Source: WHSW01 sp963722175
GTDB lineage: Bacteria > Actinomycetota > Thermoleophilia > Solirubrobacterales > 70-9
Direction of reading: 5' to 3'
Length of the DNA stretch: 64,000 bases
Assembly: GCA_963722175.1 (NCBI GenBank)
Contig: CAVRKA010000004.1
Coordinates: forward strand, 1,480,993 to 1,544,992
The stretch's first letter is position 1. Each line of letters begins with the position of its first letter. Below are positions 44,875-53,639 of this stretch, piece by piece. The position numbers and the translations under genes were made by a program. Below the pieces are notes generated by a model that worked only from the letters and a program-made list of their open reading frames with translations, searched no databases and was not told where the DNA came from.

Positions 44875-46607
44875 GGCGCGAAGAGGAAGTCGAGGAGGTC
44901 CGCGCTCGCCTGCGACGACCCGCCGCCGCCGAGATCCGGAGGCTCGACTCCGAGATCGTCGAGCGCCTCGTCGGGCAGGTCGTCGAGGAGGTCGTCGAGG
45001 ATGTCGCCGGTGCCGCCGGGCAGTGGGCTGTCGGGTCCCGGGGGCCCGGGGCCGTCCGGTCCACCCGCCTGCGGTTCCGGGCCGGCGGGCGACGGTTCGG
45101 CGCCCTCCGGCCCATCGCCACCGGCCTGGTCCCCTCCGCTGCGGTCACGGGCGGTCCCCGACCCGCCGCCCGGATCGCAAAGGGTCTCCCGGGCGTGCTC
45201 GGGCGCCGTTCCGCCCGGGCATACCGACGGGTCGTACGGGCCGTAGCCGAGGTCCTCGTTGATCCCCGGCTGGTTCGGGCCGAGCCAGGTCGCGCAGCGG
45301 GCGATCTCCAGGAACTCGGTTGTCGTCCCGCCGTCCTGCGCCGGAATGCCCGGCTTGCCGGTGGCGGGATCGCGCCCGGGAGAGAAGCTTCCGCACGGGC
45401 CAGTCTGGTAGTCGTAGACGTTGACGTGGAGCGAGTGCCCCACGCGGTCGAACTGGTTGATCGCGAGCGCCTGGTAGTACGCGTAGTTCAGGAGCCCCTC
45501 GAGGCCGGTGTAGCCCTTCGTGTCGCGGGTCCCCGGCTGCTCGCTCGTGCGCCCGGTGGTCGCCTCGGCAAGGTCGTTGATCTCGACCGCGCGGCGCGGG
45601 TCGTCGACGTCGCGCAGGAAGTCGGCGATCATCTCCGCCGTGACCGGGGCGTCTTTGCCCGCCTCCGCCAGCAGCTCGAGCTCGTCACGCCCCCGGGTCA
45701 GCGCCAGCCGGCCGACTTTGGCGGCCTTGCCGAGCGTGCGGAGCGAACCCTCCGACGCCCGCTGGAAGGTCGGCAGGGTGAGCGAGAGGCGGTGCAGCTC
45801 CGGCGCCGCGTCGCGCAGGTCGGCGAGCAGGGGCGTCTGCTGGCGCGCGGTGTCGTTCAGCTGGGCGAGCGTCGGCCGCAGCTCGCCGATGTAGTCGTCG
45901 AAGCGGTCGAACCCGCGGGAGACGTCCTCGCGGCGCTCGAGCGCGGTCGAGGCGACGTCCTCGGCCTCGTCGACGAACTCGACGAGCCGGTCGCGCTTGG
46001 CCGCAAGCTCGCTCGAGATCCGCTCCGAGTCGACGTTGAAGGCGCGGATCATCTCCGCCTGGTTGGCGAGGATCTCCGTCGCCTGCTCGAACTCGTCCAG
46101 GGCCGGCGCGCCGAGGCGGATCGCCTCGCGCAGGTTCTCGGGGTTGCCGGCGAGCGCGGTTCCGAACTCGTTGATCAGCAGCGTCAGCCGGCGCCGGAAC
46201 GGCTCGCGCATCGTGTTCGCGACGATGTCCGGCTGGACCGTCTGCTTGACCTGGCCGGCCGGGATCATCCCGCCCTCATCGAGCGGTTCGCCGGCCGGCT
46301 GGCAGTCGAGGAAGTACTCGGCGATCAGCGACTGGGGCGAGGACTCGCACGTCGTCTCGTCGCCCAACCGGGTCAGGTCGCCCTCGAGCTCGATCGTGAG
46401 CACTGCCCGCTTGTCCTCGTTCACGGTCAGGTCGGTGACCGCGCCGACGTTGACCCCGGCGACGCGGACGTCGGAGCCGTTGACGAGCCCGAACGCGTTG
46501 TACATCTCGATCCGGTACGTGTGGGCGTCGTCGTCGGCGCCCGCGGCGGCCGCGATGCAGCCGACCGCGGCGGCGACCGACAGGAGGATGAGCGCGATCC
46601 GCCTCAC
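44871..46607 (-). CDS. MCE-family lipid-transport protein, second gene, Gly/Pro-rich tail
   Basis: 578 residues from GTG 46607 (overlapping GTGA); a start 30 bases upstream would overlap more. The leader ends in a Cys (SVAAAVGCIAAAAG), so it may be a lipoprotein like MceE/LprK. MCE domain: NGSDVRVAGVNVGAVTDLTV, SLIAEYFLDCQPAG. After the helical part and the domain with LNYAYYQALAINQFDRVGHS comes a ~110-residue tail rich in Gly, Pro, Asp and Glu, disordered by composition, ending in an acidic helix (DILDDLLDDLPDEALDDLG). The tail is unlike the other five. Confidence 0.88.
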   Translation of the reverse strand: MRRIALILLSVAAAVGCIAAAAGADDDAHTYRIEMYNAFGLVNGSDVRVAGVNVGAVTDLTVNEDKRAVLTIELEGDLTRLGDETTCESSPQSLIAEYFLDCQPAGEPLDEGGMIPAGQVKQTVQPDIVANTMREPFRRRLTLLINEFGTALAGNPENLREAIRLGAPALDEFEQATEILANQAEMIRAFNVDSERISSELAAKRDRLVEFVDEAEDVASTALERREDVSRGFDRFDDYIGELRPTLAQLNDTARQQTPLLADLRDAAPELHRLSLTLPTFQRASEGSLRTLGKAAKVGRLALTRGRDELELLAEAGKDAPVTAEMIADFLRDVDDPRRAVEINDLAEATTGRTSEQPGTRDTKGYTGLEGLLNYAYYQALAINQFDRVGHSLHVNVYDYQTGPCGSFSPGRDPATGKPGIPAQDGGTTTEFLEIARCATWLGPNQPGINEDLGYGPYDPSVCPGGTAPEHARETLCDPGGGSGTARDRSGGDQAGGDGPEGAEPSPAGPEPQAGGPDGPGPPGPDSPLPGGTGDILDDLLDDLPDEALDDLGVEPPDLGGGGSSQASADLLDFLFAP

Positions 46608-48079
46608 GGCCCCGGCTGCACCTTCGTCGGATCGCACTCGCCCGGCGCGCCGTCGGTGAGCGCGCCGCCGTCCGTGAAGGGGACCGAGTCGTCCCCCGGG
46701 TCGGCTTCGCCGAGCGGCCGCTCGTTCGCGCTCGGGCAGCGCCGCACGTTGCCGGTGCTCATCGCCGCGAACTGCTCGGTGGGGGAGTCGGGATCGGTCA
46801 GATCGGGGAACAGCGACAGGGTCGGGGCGAACGTGTTCCCCGTGGTCTCAACCCGTCCCACGCCGCCGATTGCGTCGACGTAGCCCGAGTGGCCCAGGCC
46901 GTCGAACCAGCCGACGAGCTCGGATCCGTACGCGCGGAAGAAGGTCAGGTTCTCGTGGCCGTTGCGCAGCGAGCACAGCGCCTCGCCGAAGCTGCCCTGG
47001 GAGTAGTCGTCGTCGGCGACCACCTGAAGGTCGTCGGGGTCCTCGGGACCGGGGCCGCACTCGGGAGACCCGGAGCCGATCGCGGCCGCTCGCAGCGGGG
47101 GCTGCGCCCGCTGGAGCTCGATCAGGTCGTTCGCATCCCCGGGCCGGCGGATGATCGCCGAGAGGTCGCGGACCGTCGGCACGGCGTTGCGGGCGGTGGC
47201 ACGCAGGGCGACCAGGAACGGGCGCAGCGCCTTGGCCGCCGGCCGCGCGGCGATCACCAGCGGCTGCAGGTCGTCGAGCGCCGCGCGCAGGTTGACGAAC
47301 GTCGTGTTGGCGTTGCGCATGAACGGCGGCAGCAGGGAGATCGCGCGCGCAAGCTCGAGCTTGCGGTCGCCGATCGCGTTCATCATCAGGTTCAGGTTGT
47401 GAACCAGCTCCGAGAGGTCCGTTGACCGCTCGGCCAGCGCGCCGGCAAAGCGCGACCCGTCGACCAGCAGGGACTCGAGCGCCGTCTGGTCGACGTTCAG
47501 CTCGGCGAACACCCGCCGGCCCGTGTAGAGCATCGGGTTGAGGTACTTGTAGCCGCGGTTCGCCTGCTTCGCGACGCCCTCGTACGAGGTCGCGAACCCC
47601 TTGATCACCCGCTTGAAGTCCTTGACGGTCTTGTCGTCGAGCATGTTGAAGAACTGGTCGACCTCGACGTCGGTGATCGTCTCGGTCTGGCTCAGCACCC
47701 CACCGTCGGGGATCTCCTCCCCGATGCCGACGGGCGGCGGCGTCAACTGGACCTGGCGGTTGGCGACGCTGGAGAGCGAGGCCCACCGCACGGTCGCCAC
47801 GGTGCCGCGCCGCAGGGGCGTGAACTGCTCGTCGACCGTGAAGGTGACGTTGGCCTGGCCGTCAGGGCCGAGCCGGATCTCCTCGACGCTGCCGACCGGC
47901 TGGGCGCCGATGACGACCTGGTTGCCCGAAACCAGCGCGCTCGCGTTCTGGAACTGGGCGGTGATCGTGTACTCGTCGTCGCTTCCCCACAGCACGACGA
48001 CTCCGATCACGGCCGCGACGAGCAGCGCGACGACCGCTACGACACGCGCCCGACCGCGCGGCTCTTCGTCATCCTCCAT
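46604..48079 (-). CDS. MCE-family lipid-transport protein, first gene
   Basis: 491 residues from ATG 48079; further upstream codons in the frame are not protein-like. An acidic N-terminus, membrane segment (RVVAVVALLVAAVIGVVVLW) and MCE domain (~residues 38-120: SALVSGNQVVIGAQPVGSVE, ATVRWASLSSVANRQVQLTP). The helical region includes NLMMNAIGDRKLELARAISL, and the C-terminal domain includes SLRNGHENLTFFRAYGSELV. It leads the operon. In characterised mce loci two YrbE-type permease genes come first; here upstream DNA holds a divergent VOC-family gene instead. Confidence 0.9.
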   Translation of the reverse strand: MEDDEEPRGRARVVAVVALLVAAVIGVVVLWGSDDEYTITAQFQNASALVSGNQVVIGAQPVGSVEEIRLGPDGQANVTFTVDEQFTPLRRGTVATVRWASLSSVANRQVQLTPPPVGIGEEIPDGGVLSQTETITDVEVDQFFNMLDDKTVKDFKRVIKGFATSYEGVAKQANRGYKYLNPMLYTGRRVFAELNVDQTALESLLVDGSRFAGALAERSTDLSELVHNLNLMMNAIGDRKLELARAISLLPPFMRNANTTFVNLRAALDDLQPLVIAARPAAKALRPFLVALRATARNAVPTVRDLSAIIRRPGDANDLIELQRAQPPLRAAAIGSGSPECGPGPEDPDDLQVVADDDYSQGSFGEALCSLRNGHENLTFFRAYGSELVGWFDGLGHSGYVDAIGGVGRVETTGNTFAPTLSLFPDLTDPDSPTEQFAAMSTGNVRRCPSANERPLGEADPGDDSVPFTDGGALTDGAPGECDPTKVQPGP

Positions 48080-48173
48080 AACCCCGGCGCGCGACGATAG
48101 TCCGCGACTCCCGGCCCCGCAACCGGGAACCACTGGCTGGTCCGCCAGTCTCCGTCGACCCTGGGATCCGGCG

Positions 48174-48179
48174 TACCAT
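48174..48179 (+). promoter_or_regulatory. -10-like hexamer TACCAT in the mce/VOC divergent gap
   Basis: TACCAT lies in GGATCCGGCGTACCATGCC, which resembles GGATCCGTGGTATGCC in the leaders of the four fibre genes. Transcription toward the VOC gene would start ~40 bases before its ATG. Confidence 0.3.
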
Positions 48180-48227
48180 GCCCACGCCCAGCCCACTTCG
48201 GCCACCCCACCGCAGGAGGTGCAAGCG

Positions 48228-48689
48228 ATGGTCAACCCAATTCCGGATGGCTACCCGCGCGTTACTCCGTACCTGATCGTCGACGGCGCCGCCGCCGCGA
48301 TCGACTTCTACACGTCGGTGCTCGGCGCGACCGAGCGGATGCGCATGGGAGGGCCCGACGACAAGATCGGTCACGCAGAGCTCGAGCTCGGCAACTCGGT
48401 GATCATGCTCGCCGACGAGCACCCGGAGATCGATGCCATCGGCCCGAAGACCGTCGGCGGCACCCCCGTGTCGCTGCACGTCTACGTCGAGGATGCGGAC
48501 GGCGTCATCGAGCGCGCGACCGAAGCCGGAGCCAAGGTCCTGAGCCCGGTTGAGGACAAGTTCTACGGCGACCGCTCAGGCAGCTTCGAAGATCCATTTG
48601 GCCACCACTGGAACGTGGCGACGCACGTGGAGGACATCTCCCCGGATGAGATGTCCAAGCGGGCGGCGGAGGCGGCAGCCACCGGCTGA
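48228..48689 (+). CDS. VOC/glyoxalase-fold protein (PhnB-like)
   Basis: 153 residues. GCAGGAGGTG precedes ATG 48228. It has the two beta-alpha-beta-beta-beta repeats of the vicinal oxygen chelate fold (VTPYLIVDGAAAAIDFYTSV, IGHAELELGNSVIMLADEHP; SLHVYVEDADGVIERATEAG, RSGSFEDPFGHHWNVATHVE). This matches the PhnB/YkgA subgroup, often of unknown enzyme activity; the His and Glu ligands are mostly present. No neighbouring pathway gene. The 53 bp repeat element lies just after its stop. Confidence 0.88.
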   Translation: MVNPIPDGYPRVTPYLIVDGAAAAIDFYTSVLGATERMRMGGPDDKIGHAELELGNSVIMLADEHPEIDAIGPKTVGGTPVSLHVYVEDADGVIERATEAGAKVLSPVEDKFYGDRSGSFEDPFGHHWNVATHVEDISPDEMSKRAAEAAATG

Positions 48690-48715
48690 ACCGGACCCCG
48701 GGCGCGTTCATTAGG

Positions 48716-48768
48716 CCGAACCGATCGGGCTGACGGTCGACGTACGGACGCCAGACCGATCGGTTCGC
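48716..48768 (-). repeat. 53 bp inverted-repeat element, copy 2
   Basis: CGAACCGATCGGGCT and AGACCGATCGGTTCG form the arms. The middle (GACGGTCGACGTACGGACGCC) is more diverged than in copies 1 and 3, but total length and arms are the same. It lies between a plus-strand and a minus-strand gene end. Confidence 0.65.
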
Positions 48769-48780
48769 GTGCCGGCGTCG

Positions 48781-48876
48781 TCAGTAGTCCCAGGACGCGT
48801 ACTCGGGACTGCGGTTCTTCATCTGCGCGAAGAGCAGCTGGACCCGGTCGAGGTACCAGGCCTTGCCGTCGCTCAT
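48781..48876 (-). CDS. 31-residue microprotein with strong ribosome site
   Basis: MSDGKAWYLDRVQLLFAQMK starts the 31-residue frame at ATG 48876, four bases after GGAGGACC. It is rich in aromatic residues (Trp, Tyr, Phe) and ends in SPEYASWDY. Amphipathic helix likely; no membrane span or Cys. The good start site is the main support. Not recognised. Confidence 0.4.
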   Translation of the reverse strand: MSDGKAWYLDRVQLLFAQMKNRSPEYASWDY

Positions 48877-48934
48877 CCGGGGTCCTCCGGTTTTGCTCGG
48901 GAGAGGGTCGTCCCGAGTCGGAGATACTTGGTTC

Positions 48935-49357
48935 GTGGCTAGCCCGAACGAGAGGATCGTGCGCCGGGTCATCGAGGTCGTGAACACATGCAACTCCGTG
49001 GAAGAGGCGATCGCGACCGGGGTGGAGGAATTGTGGGACCCGCAGATCGAGTACGTCAACCCGGAGGACGCCCTCGAGCGCGGGACGCGCAAGGGCGTGG
49101 CCGGGATGCGCACGGTCCTGGAGAACCTCCTCGGGGGCGCCGGGGCTGGGGCAACCAGCGAGCTTGAGGAGCTACGGGAGCGCGGTGACCGCGTGTTCAC
49201 CCTCACCCGCATCCACATGCGGGGCGCGGCAAGCGCAATCGAGGTGTTGGGGCCACCAGTGGGCGTGGTCTTCACGATCCGTGACGAGCGGATCCTCAGG
49301 ATCGAGTGGCACAACGACGTCGATACGGCCCGTGCGAGTTTCGAACAGGGCGGCTGA
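48935..49357 (+). CDS. SnoaL/NTF2-like fold protein
   Basis: 140 residues from GTG 48935. The pattern fits a SnoaL-like cone: N-terminal helix (NERIVRRVIEVVNTCNSVEE), short acidic strand (LWDPQIEYVNPEDALERGTR), helix (GVAGMRTVLENLLGG) and a curved sheet (DRVFTLTRIHMRG, GVVFTIRDERILRIEWHND). Such proteins range from polyketide cyclases to stress and unknown-function proteins. No catalytic set can be assigned. It is divergent from the microprotein above. Confidence 0.75.
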   Translation: MASPNERIVRRVIEVVNTCNSVEEAIATGVEELWDPQIEYVNPEDALERGTRKGVAGMRTVLENLLGGAGAGATSELEELRERGDRVFTLTRIHMRGAASAIEVLGPPVGVVFTIRDERILRIEWHNDVDTARASFEQGG

Positions 49358-49370
49358 GGCACAGACTCTC

Positions 49371-49457
49371 ATGTCCGACAACAACGCGGTCATCATGATG
49401 GTGGTCCTGCTCCTGCTCGGCGCCAAGCTCCTCGGCGACGGCCTCGCCGGCCCCTGA
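49371..49457 (+). CDS. 28-residue single-span membrane microprotein
   Basis: MSDNNAVIMMVVLLLLGAKL begins the frame, which has one membrane span and ends GDGLAGP. It starts 13 bases after the SnoaL-like stop, without a clear ribosome site. Compact hydrophobic proteins like this are often missed; support is limited to composition. Confidence 0.35.
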   Translation: MSDNNAVIMMVVLLLLGAKLLGDGLAGP

Positions 49458-49669
49458 CGTAGCGACACGTCCCCAACACTTGCTTGCTCGATGCCTCTAA
49501 GTGGACGCTATTCGAACCCCTCTGTCAGGGAGGCGATTCAGCGACTGCACCGGCTTGTGTTCAGCACGTAGGACCTTCGGCGCGAGAGTGGCCCGCTTCT
49601 GCTCTCACAGCGGTTCTTGAAGAGTCCCAGGTTTACGGTGCGCCCCTTCCGCGCCGTCTCCGAGGCCGC

Positions 49670-50854
49670 CTATTTGTTGCGCAGGACCGTCACGTCGTCG
49701 GAGTGGAAGTTCGCGAACGCGAGGTCGGGGTCCCCGTCGCCGTCGACGTCGGCGGCGGCGACCGACTGTGGGCTGGCGCCAACCGCCTCGGGGCTGGTCG
49801 CGGGCCGGGCGAAGTTGCCGGCGCCGTTGTTGCGCAGGATCGTCCCGCCCGAGAACGCCAGGTCGCGGTCCCCGTCGCCGTCGATGTCGGCGGCGACGAC
49901 CGAGCGCTGGCTGTTACCGACCGCCTCGGGGCTGGTCGCCAGCGGGGCCAAGTTGCCGGCGCCGTTGTTGCGCAGGATCGTCCCGTTCGCGACCGCGAGG
50001 TCGGGGTCTCCGTCGCCGTCGAGGTCGGCGGCGGCGACCGAAAGCGGGCCGTCACCGGCCGCCTCGGGGCTGGTCGCCAGCGGAGCGAAGTTGCCCGCGC
50101 CGTTGTTGCGCAGGATCGTCACGTCGTCGGAGTTGGTGTTCGCGACCGCGAGGTCGAGATCTCCGTCGCCGTCGAGGTCGGCGGCGGCGAGCGAGCGCGG
50201 CTGGTCGCCGGCCGCCTCGGGGCTGGTCGCCAGCGGAGCGAAGTTGCCCGCGCCGTTGTTGCGCAGGATCGTCACCTTGCCCGATTCGCCGAAGAGCCGG
50301 TTCACGACCGCGAGGTCGGGGTCCCCGTCGCCGTCGAGGTCGGCGGCGGCGACCGAGAACGCCGGGGCGCCGACCGCCTCGGGGCTGGTCGCGGGCTCGG
50401 CGAAGTCGCCGGCGCCGTTGTTGCGCAGGATCGTCACGACAGAGCCGTGGTTCGTGACCGCGAGGTCGGGGTCTCCGTCGCCGTCGAGGTCGGCAGCGGT
50501 GACCGAGCCCGGCTGCACGCCGGCGGCCTCGGGGCTGGTCGCGGGCTGGGCGAAGTCGGCGGCGCCGTTGTTGCGCAGGATCGTCACGTGATTACCCCGG
50601 TTCGCGACCGCGAGGTCGGGGTCCCCGTCGCCGTCGAGGTCGGCGGCGGCGACCGAGACCGGGCCGTCGCCGACGGCGTAGGGGCTGGTCTCCAGCTCCT
50701 CGAAGTCCATCGACGCCGCCAGCGCCGCCAGCGCCGCACCCGCCAGCGCCCCGCAGAAGACCAGGGCCGCCGCGAGCACGAGTGCGCGACGCCCGCCGCG
50801 CGCCGATCGCCGGCGCCTGGCGCCCCCGAGACTTTGGCCATCGATAGGTTGCAC
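49670..50854 (-). CDS. Exported FG-GAP/VCBS-repeat protein
   Basis: 394 residues. A basic N-terminus and signal segment (ALVLAAALVFCGALAGAALA) are followed by about eight tandem repeats of ~44 residues, each with a calcium-binding D-x-D-x-D-x-x-x-D loop and flanking motif (VAAADLDGDGDPDLAVANRG, TILRNNGAGNFAPLATSPEA). This is the FG-GAP/VCBS propeller of integrin-alpha-like proteins. The repeat number gives a 7-8 bladed propeller. Surface or secreted; binding partner unknown. The DNA repeats are so regular that the antisense frame is open as well. Confidence 0.85.
   Translation of the reverse strand: MQPIDGQSLGGARRRRSARGGRRALVLAAALVFCGALAGAALAALAASMDFEELETSPYAVGDGPVSVAAADLDGDGDPDLAVANRGNHVTILRNNGAADFAQPATSPEAAGVQPGSVTAADLDGDGDPDLAVTNHGSVVTILRNNGAGDFAEPATSPEAVGAPAFSVAAADLDGDGDPDLAVVNRLFGESGKVTILRNNGAGNFAPLATSPEAAGDQPRSLAAADLDGDGDLDLAVANTNSDDVTILRNNGAGNFAPLATSPEAAGDGPLSVAAADLDGDGDPDLAVANGTILRNNGAGNLAPLATSPEAVGNSQRSVVAADIDGDGDRDLAFSGGTILRNNGAGNFARPATSPEAVGASPQSVAAADVDGDGDPDLAFANFHSDDVTVLRNK
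49690..50700 (-). repeat. Tandem ~120-140 bp coding repeats in the FG-GAP gene
   Basis: About eight units share CCGTCGCCGTCGAGGTCGGC and GCGCCGTTGTTGCGCAGGAT. High DNA identity means units could be lost or gained by slippage or recombination. Confidence 0.8.
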
Positions 50855-51029
50855 AGTGGAACGAGCTTACTTAGCGGCTGCCGAGCGGCCGGCTCGAGGG
50901 CCGGGCGCCGGTCCGGCCGCCGCAGGGCGGGGCGTCGCCAATCGCGACCGCGGCGATCGGGCTGCCGAGGTTGATTCAGGATCTGGCGGGAGCCTCGGCG
51001 ACAACGGCCCAAGCTAGTCCGAGAAGTAT

Positions 51030-51051
51030 CACCTGGGACGAGAAGCGCTAC
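51030..51051. repeat. GGACGA palindrome, copy 1
   Basis: GGGACGAGAAGCGCTA; read on the minus strand it is TAGCGCTTCTCGTCC, starting in the stop codon of the gene at 51048. Only the stop-side arm is well kept. Confidence 0.55.
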
Positions 51052-51404
51052 GACGCGAACATGAAGTCGAGCGCGCTTATGCAGCCCGACTTTCTGACAT
51101 CGACGCCACGCGCGGGCCGTCTGTCGATCAGGTCCCAGCAACCGAACGCCTTCGTCTTGACCGTCGCCGTTGCGGCGTCGCTCCCGTAGTTCAGGTGACA
51201 TCGCCAGCGCCCCGCGCCAAGGTCGGCGCAATCCGAGTCACCCGCGAGCACGCTCGACCCGAGTGACACGGCGAGCGCGCCTCCGTCGACACCGATGACG
51301 GTGGCCGGACGGTAGGCAAAGAGAACGAAGGCGATCAGGATCCCGCCAGCGATCGTAAACGCCTTTACGTTCCGCCTGCGCTCTTCGCGTGCGTCGAGCG
51401 CCAT
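51048..51404 (-). CDS. Small membrane-anchored protein with external Cys domain
   Basis: 118 residues from ATG 51404. A basic N-terminus and one membrane span (VKAFTIAGGILIAFVLFAYR) lead to an external domain of ~80 residues with four Cys (SDCADLGAGRWRCHLNYG, KAFGCWDLIDRRPARG, RKSGCISALDFMF). Topology N-in. No family recognised. Its TAG stop is the first bases of palindrome copy 1. Confidence 0.65.
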   Translation of the reverse strand: MALDAREERRRNVKAFTIAGGILIAFVLFAYRPATVIGVDGGALAVSLGSSVLAGDSDCADLGAGRWRCHLNYGSDAATATVKTKAFGCWDLIDRRPARGVDVRKSGCISALDFMFAS

Positions 51405-51431
51405 TCGGACACCGTAGCGCTGTGGCACAGA

Positions 51432-51453
51432 GGTCACTCTGGACGAAGAGCTA
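51432..51453. repeat. GGACGA palindrome, copy 2
   Basis: CTCTGGACGAAGAGCTAC; on the minus strand it starts in the TAG stop of the gene at 51451. Stem CTCT/AGAG is short. Confidence 0.5.
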
Positions 51454-51744
51454 CCCGACCTCCGCGATCCTGACGACGGCTTCAGTGGGCAACTCTTCGA
51501 GGTCACCGAGACTACCGCCGGATCTTGTCCCGTCGGCATAGACCCAAGTCTCTCGCAGACGTCCGCGGGTCCCAGCGGGAAACGCAGGGAACTCGGTGGC
51601 GATTGAACCGCCGCCGACCCGCGCCTCGATCCGCTCGAGCAGTTCGCCGTCCTCGCTGTAGATCTCGACCCAGACCTGACGCGGCATGTCTCCGCTCATG
51701 TCCATCGGGTGCAGTCTCGCGGATGCTGCTGTATGGCTCTCCAC
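51451..51744 (-). CDS. Hypothetical 97-residue protein
   Basis: The likely core starts at an internal Met (MSGDMPRQVWVEIYSEDGEL). The rest is beta-rich and acidic (LLERIEARVGGGSIATEFPA, RGRLRETWVYADGTRSGG). No signal peptide, Cys or known motif. It is flanked by palindrome copy 2 at its stop. May be a small cytoplasmic or domain-like protein; not recognised. Confidence 0.5.
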   Translation of the reverse strand: MESHTAASARLHPMDMSGDMPRQVWVEIYSEDGELLERIEARVGGGSIATEFPAFPAGTRGRLRETWVYADGTRSGGSLGDLEELPTEAVVRIAEVG

Positions 51745-51867
51745 AGGTCACCGCGTCGAAGCGAGCGCGCGACGTCCTGGCTCACCCCGTCCAAGGGACG
51801 GTGATCCCAAACTCGAAAAGCACCGGACGCCCTCAGATTCGCGGGACTGAAATATCGGTTCGCCGCG

Positions 51868-53519
51868 CTACTTGACCCGCACCGGCTTGGACCGGTCAGC
51901 TGTGCACTGCCAGTCACTGCCGACGAGTCTCTTGCGCAGTCGAGCGCGATACCGGCCCGCGTCCACACCTGAGGCGGTCTTGAATGCGCCGTCCGCGTTG
52001 GTCCGCAGCCTGAGCCGCTCGCCGTTGCGTCCCTGGTCGCGGATCCGAATCCTGCGGTTGACTGCGCACGCCGGTAGGTTTGCGCTCACGCGGCCCTTGA
52101 GCGCTTGCGAACGCGTGATTCTCATGGAGACGGACGTCTCGATTGCCGGACAGCCGCTGGCACGACGCGCAAACCGCGCCGGGCAGCGGTGTTTCCGTCA
52201 AGCACCTGGTCGGCGTCGGCGTCAGGAGGTCCGGGCGCCGTTTCATACCGCGCGATCTCGTGCCGAGCGCCAGTAGGCAGGCCGGCCAGGACCACCTTGC
52301 CGTCCGGCGCCATCAGCACCGAGCCGGCGATGTCAATGCCGAACTCGAAGTCGGTCGACACCGATCCGTCTTCGGAGAACCTCGGATCGAGTACTCCGTT
52401 CGGGGTGAGCCGGGTCAGCGAAAAGTCCTCCTCGTAGGTTGCCGCGGCACGAAGGCTGCCCCGACGTAGGTGCGGCCGACCGGATCGCTCACGATTCCGC
52501 CCGGAGTTGTCGGTACGGACGAAATGCCGTTCGTGCCGAATGACAGATCCGGCTGCCCGTTCGCCAGCGTCCGGGTCACGAAGCCGCTTCCGTCGCAGAC
52601 GATCGCCGCATGGCCCGAGCACGGCGTGCCAGCGGCGAGTATCTGTCCGTCCGGTGCGACGGCCGCACCTCGAAGCTCGGCTTGCTGGCCCGACGGAGTA
52701 AAGCCGTAGATATCGGCGATCCCGTTGTCCCCGAACGACGGATCGCGCTCCCCCTGGTCGTCCAGCTTGGCGACCCAAGGTCTGGCCGAGCCCTTGGAGG
52801 CTTCCGAATGCCACGTATACCGATCCGGCCACGGGCATCACGCTTCCCGGGCCATATGCGAACTGCTGGGTGAGGCGGGCCTTGCCGTCCCCGGAGAAGC
52901 TGACATCGAGCGTTCCCTCGGGTGTGATCCTCACGATCCCGATGTGGGGCGGCGGATCAGCTTCTCGGAAATTCCCCGCGACAACGACGTTGCCTTCCGC
53001 ATCGATCGCGAGATCGAAGGGATTGCTGTAGTAGTGGTCGTCGAAGTCGGTCCGTAGCCGTCCGTCCTCCGAGAACGACGGATCCAGCTGGCCGTCCGGG
53101 AGCAGCCGAAGGACCTCGAAGTCCGTGATCCCAGAGCTCGGGTCGGTCAGCGAGGCGACCAACACGATCTTGTCGTCCGGCGCTACCGCGATGGCCCGCG
53201 GGAACAGGTTCGGGCCGTCGAAAATCCTGATGCCGTCACCGTCCAACGCAGCGTCGAGCTTGCCGTCCGGTGTGTAGCGGGCAATCGCTGGTCCGCCTCT
53301 CGGGCCCCCACCTAGGAGCACCACCGAACCGTCCTTCGCGAGGGCCGCGTCCACAACATTCGGCGGGGTGTCGCCGATGACCAGGCCGTCGACCGAGAAC
53401 GTCTCGTCCCGATCTCCGGGCGCCCCCGTTGCAAGCGCCGGAAACCCGAGCATCACGAAGGCGACGCCCGCCGTACCCAGTGCTCCTCTGATCGCGGGGT
53501 TCCTGGACCTGCGCACCGC
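51868..53519 (-). CDS. Exported delta-60-repeat propeller with TSP3-like loop and Cys-tail domain, three frameshifts
   Basis: GTG 53519 is preferred because GGAG precedes it; GTGs up to 53549 are possible. Signal peptide: GTAGVAFVMLGFPALATGAPG. Delta-60/DUF5122 repeats follow (PDGQLDPSFSEDGRLRTDF, PEGTLDVSFSGDGKARLTQQ). Shifts near 52790 and 52450 interrupt them; a third near 52160 joins PPDADADQVLDGN (calcium loop) to the Cys module (LKGRVSANLPACAVNRRIRI, DWQCTADRSKPVRVK). The same architecture is found at 61906, which supports the joining. Confidence 0.65.
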
Positions 53520-53639
53520 GCTCCATTCTTCTCGGCTGCGCACTCTCACCGAGGGAACACCTGACGGCTCGGGATGTATCGCACCCTTACGCGAAAAGTG
53601 CGCGTTACGCTCCGCATGGGATGCGTGTAGCTCCGGATT

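Noticed and set aside
49484..50974. A 496-codon open frame on the plus strand opposite the FG-GAP gene
   Set aside because: It mirrors the GC-rich repeats of the minus-strand gene (endless RDREVGVPVAVDVGGGD-type units), with no start signal or protein-like variation.
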